Part shown: positions 5,378-6,192 of the stretch, piece by piece
Numbering within the stretch: position 1 is the first letter of the stretch
Layout: each line of letters opens with the position of its first letter
NCBI GenBank assembly: GCA_023459275.1
Contig: JAEWVC010000088.1
Location: forward strand, 1 to 6,192
DNA from: Bacillota bacterium
GTDB taxonomy: Bacteria > Bacillota > Clostridia > Christensenellales > Aristaeellaceae
Direction: 5' to 3'
Length of the DNA stretch: 6,192 bases
Notes under the pieces: generated by a model
Seen by the model: only the letters and a program-made list of their open reading frames with translations
What the model was told of the DNA's origin: nothing
Databases searched by the model: none
Made by a program: the position numbers and the translations under genes

Positions 5378-5641
5378 TCAAGCGCCCGGGGAAATCAGCC
5401 TGATGAGGGTCGACGCGCCCAAGTCCAGCAGGCCGACGACAATGCTCATCACAAGGATGAACAGAAGCACGATGACCGTTTGGTTGATAAGATCCTTGCG
5501 GGTGGGCCAGGTCACCTTGCGCAATTCATGCCACATACTCTTAAAAGGTGTGGCAATGCGCCCGGGAAGCAGCTTGAAAAACTGCAACATCCGTGCAAAG
5601 AAGGAGCCCTTGCCCTTTTTGGCGGTCTTCTCGTCTGCCAT
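5378..5641 (-). CDS. secE: Protein translocase subunit SecE
   Basis: The 87-residue protein is SecE, the small clamp subunit of the SecYEG channel in the cytoplasmic membrane. It has a lysine-rich N-terminus, the conserved amphipathic segment WHELRKVTWPTR (37-48) and a single transmembrane helix (about 52-74), as in the short Gram-positive form. A frame extension to a GTG at 5650 would start only 2 nt after GAGG (5656-5653), so the ATG at 5641, 11 nt after that site, is preferred. The spacing is on the long side, so the start is slightly uncertain. It lies 27 nt after rpmG and upstream of nusG. Confidence 0.96.
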   Translation of the reverse strand: MADEKTAKKGKGSFFARMLQFFKLLPGRIATPFKSMWHELRKVTWPTRKDLINQTVIVLLFILVMSIVVGLLDLGASTLIRLISPGA

Positions 5642-5668
5642 GGTCTTCACATCCTCAGTGTCGTTTCG

Positions 5669-5830
5669 TCACTTAGTTTCCCGGTGCGCAGTATGCTTTT
5701 TGCAAAAGCGGCAGTACTTACTCAACTCCACCCGGTCGGGCGTGTTCTTTTTGTTTTTCATGGAATTATAATTGCGCTGCTTGCATTCGGTGCAGGCCAG
5801 CACAATCTTCTGGCGCACGGCATTTGCCAC
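5669..5830 (-). CDS. rpmG: Large ribosomal subunit protein bL33
   Basis: The 53-residue protein is ribosomal protein L33 of the 50S subunit. It has two intact CxxC pairs, CTEC (13-16) and CRFC (40-43), so it is the zinc-binding form, with typical NYNSMKNKKNTPDRVELSKYC between and after them. The start is taken as the GTG at 5830 (MANAVRQKIVL), which fits the family and follows GGCGGUG, a weak Shine-Dalgarno, by 8 nt. Upstream in-frame ATGs at 5884 and 5872 lie within the promoter or at the transcription start and are not used. It is the first gene of the rpmG-secE-nusG-rplK-rplA unit. Confidence 0.96.
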   Translation of the reverse strand: MANAVRQKIVLACTECKQRNYNSMKNKKNTPDRVELSKYCRFCKKHTAHRETK

Positions 5831-5874
5831 TTTGGACACCGCCTGCCTGATTGGGGTAGAAAACGCGCCCATAC

Positions 5875-5903
5875 ACTGTATCATATTTGACAGGGGCTGT
5901 CAA
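5875..5903 (-). promoter_or_regulatory. Sigma-A promoter for rpmG-secE-nusG-rplKA
   Basis: The -35 box TTGACA (5903-5898), a 17-nt spacer and the -10 box TACAGT (5880-5875) with an extended-10 TG (5883-5882) make a strong promoter. Transcription would begin near 5868, about 38 nt before the rpmG start. The -35 box forms one arm of a perfect inverted repeat, TTGACAG-GGG-CTGTCAA (5887-5903). Confidence 0.85.
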
Positions 5904-5922
5904 CGAATGAAACACAGGGCGC

Positions 5923-5952
5923 GCGCCTGCGGGAATTTTTCCCCGCAGGCGC
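5923..5952 (-). terminator. Stem-loop after tuf, probable terminator
   Basis: Positions 5923-5933 and 5942-5952 form a perfect 11-bp GC-rich stem with an A/U-rich 8-nt loop, starting 10 nt after the tuf stop. No U-run follows on the minus strand, so it may be a weak or factor-assisted terminator, or a 3' end stabiliser. It separates tuf from the promoter of rpmG. Confidence 0.7.
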
Positions 5953-5962
5953 AAAGAACGCT

Positions 5963-6192
5963 TTACTCGATCACGCTGACCACAACGCCGGAGCCCACGG
6001 TGCGACCGCCTTCGCGGATGGCGAAGCGGAGGCCAGGCTCGATGGCGATGGGGGTGATCAAGCTCACTTCCATGTCGATGTGGTCGCCGGGCATCACCAT
6101 CTCCACCCCGTCGGGCAGCTTGATGTTCCCCGTTACGTCCGTCGTCCGGAAGTAGAACTGCGGGCGGTATCCGTTGAAGAACGGGGTGTGCC
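5963..6192 (-). CDS. tuf: Elongation factor Tu, C-terminal part
   Basis: Only the last 75 codons are in the window; the 5' part lies beyond the right edge. The fragment covers most of domain 3 of EF-Tu, the GTPase that delivers aminoacyl-tRNA to the ribosome. It begins HTPFFNGYRPQFYFRTTDVTG, reads on through VEMVMPGD, and ends FAIREGGRTVGSGVVVSVIE. HTPF, YRPQFYFRTTDVTG and REGGRTVG are hallmark EF-Tu segments. No damage is visible. Confidence 0.98.
   Translation of the reverse strand, partial: HTPFFNGYRPQFYFRTTDVTGNIKLPDGVEMVMPGDHIDMEVSLITPIAIEPGLRFAIREGGRTVGSGVVVSVIE

Noticed and set aside
5831..5884. Longer rpmG product from the ATG at 5884 or 5872
   Set aside because: These starts overlap the -10 box or the transcription start, and the added residues do not resemble L33.
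1..6192. CRISPR array, tRNA, rRNA or phage/defence genes
   Set aside because: No spaced direct repeats, no cloverleaf or rRNA-like stretches, and no defence or phage protein families were seen on either strand.

Overview
This window looks like core chromosome from a GC-rich member of the Firmicutes, most likely class Clostridia. Four things point there: the gene order tuf - rpmG - secE - nusG - rplK - rplA; a short SecE with one membrane span; strong AGGAGG-type ribosome binding sites with some GTG and TTG starts; and an FMN riboswitch in front of a RibU-type riboflavin transporter. No genus can be named. Every convincing gene is on the minus strand, so the window reads from right to left.

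Right part (6192 to about 3382), translation and secretion genes: the last 75 codons of tuf (EF-Tu) end at a strong stem-loop. A consensus sigma-A promoter with an extended -10 then starts rpmG (L33), secE, nusG, rplK (L11) and rplA (L1), which ends at a good intrinsic terminator. The rplK and rplA leaders carry the same small RNA motif just before the ribosome binding site. It is best read as two copies of the L1 autoregulatory site. The nusG-rplK spacer also holds three further stem-loops.

Middle (about 3384 to 2580): a 49-bp palindrome abuts the rplA terminator. It is followed by a decayed IS30-family transposase with no N-terminus, two frameshifts and an internal deletion. The usual next genes (rplJ, rplL, rpoB) are absent, so this is a likely rearrangement point.

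Left part (2570 to 1), an FMN-controlled transporter followed by housekeeping genes: a near-perfect promoter, an FMN riboswitch and ribU are followed, with 22 nt or overlapping junctions, by tsaE, tsaB and rimI, and then by a long stem-loop at the window edge. TsaE and TsaB make the tRNA t6A37 modification with TsaD and TsaC, which are not in this window. RimI acetylates ribosomal protein or other N-termini. With no visible internal terminator, the riboswitch may also influence these three genes.

I see no CRISPR array, phage gene, tRNA or rRNA, and no convincing new multi-gene system. The most notable signals are the duplicated L1-type motif, the riboswitch-to-t6A operon layout, and the palindrome/IS30 scar at the synteny break.
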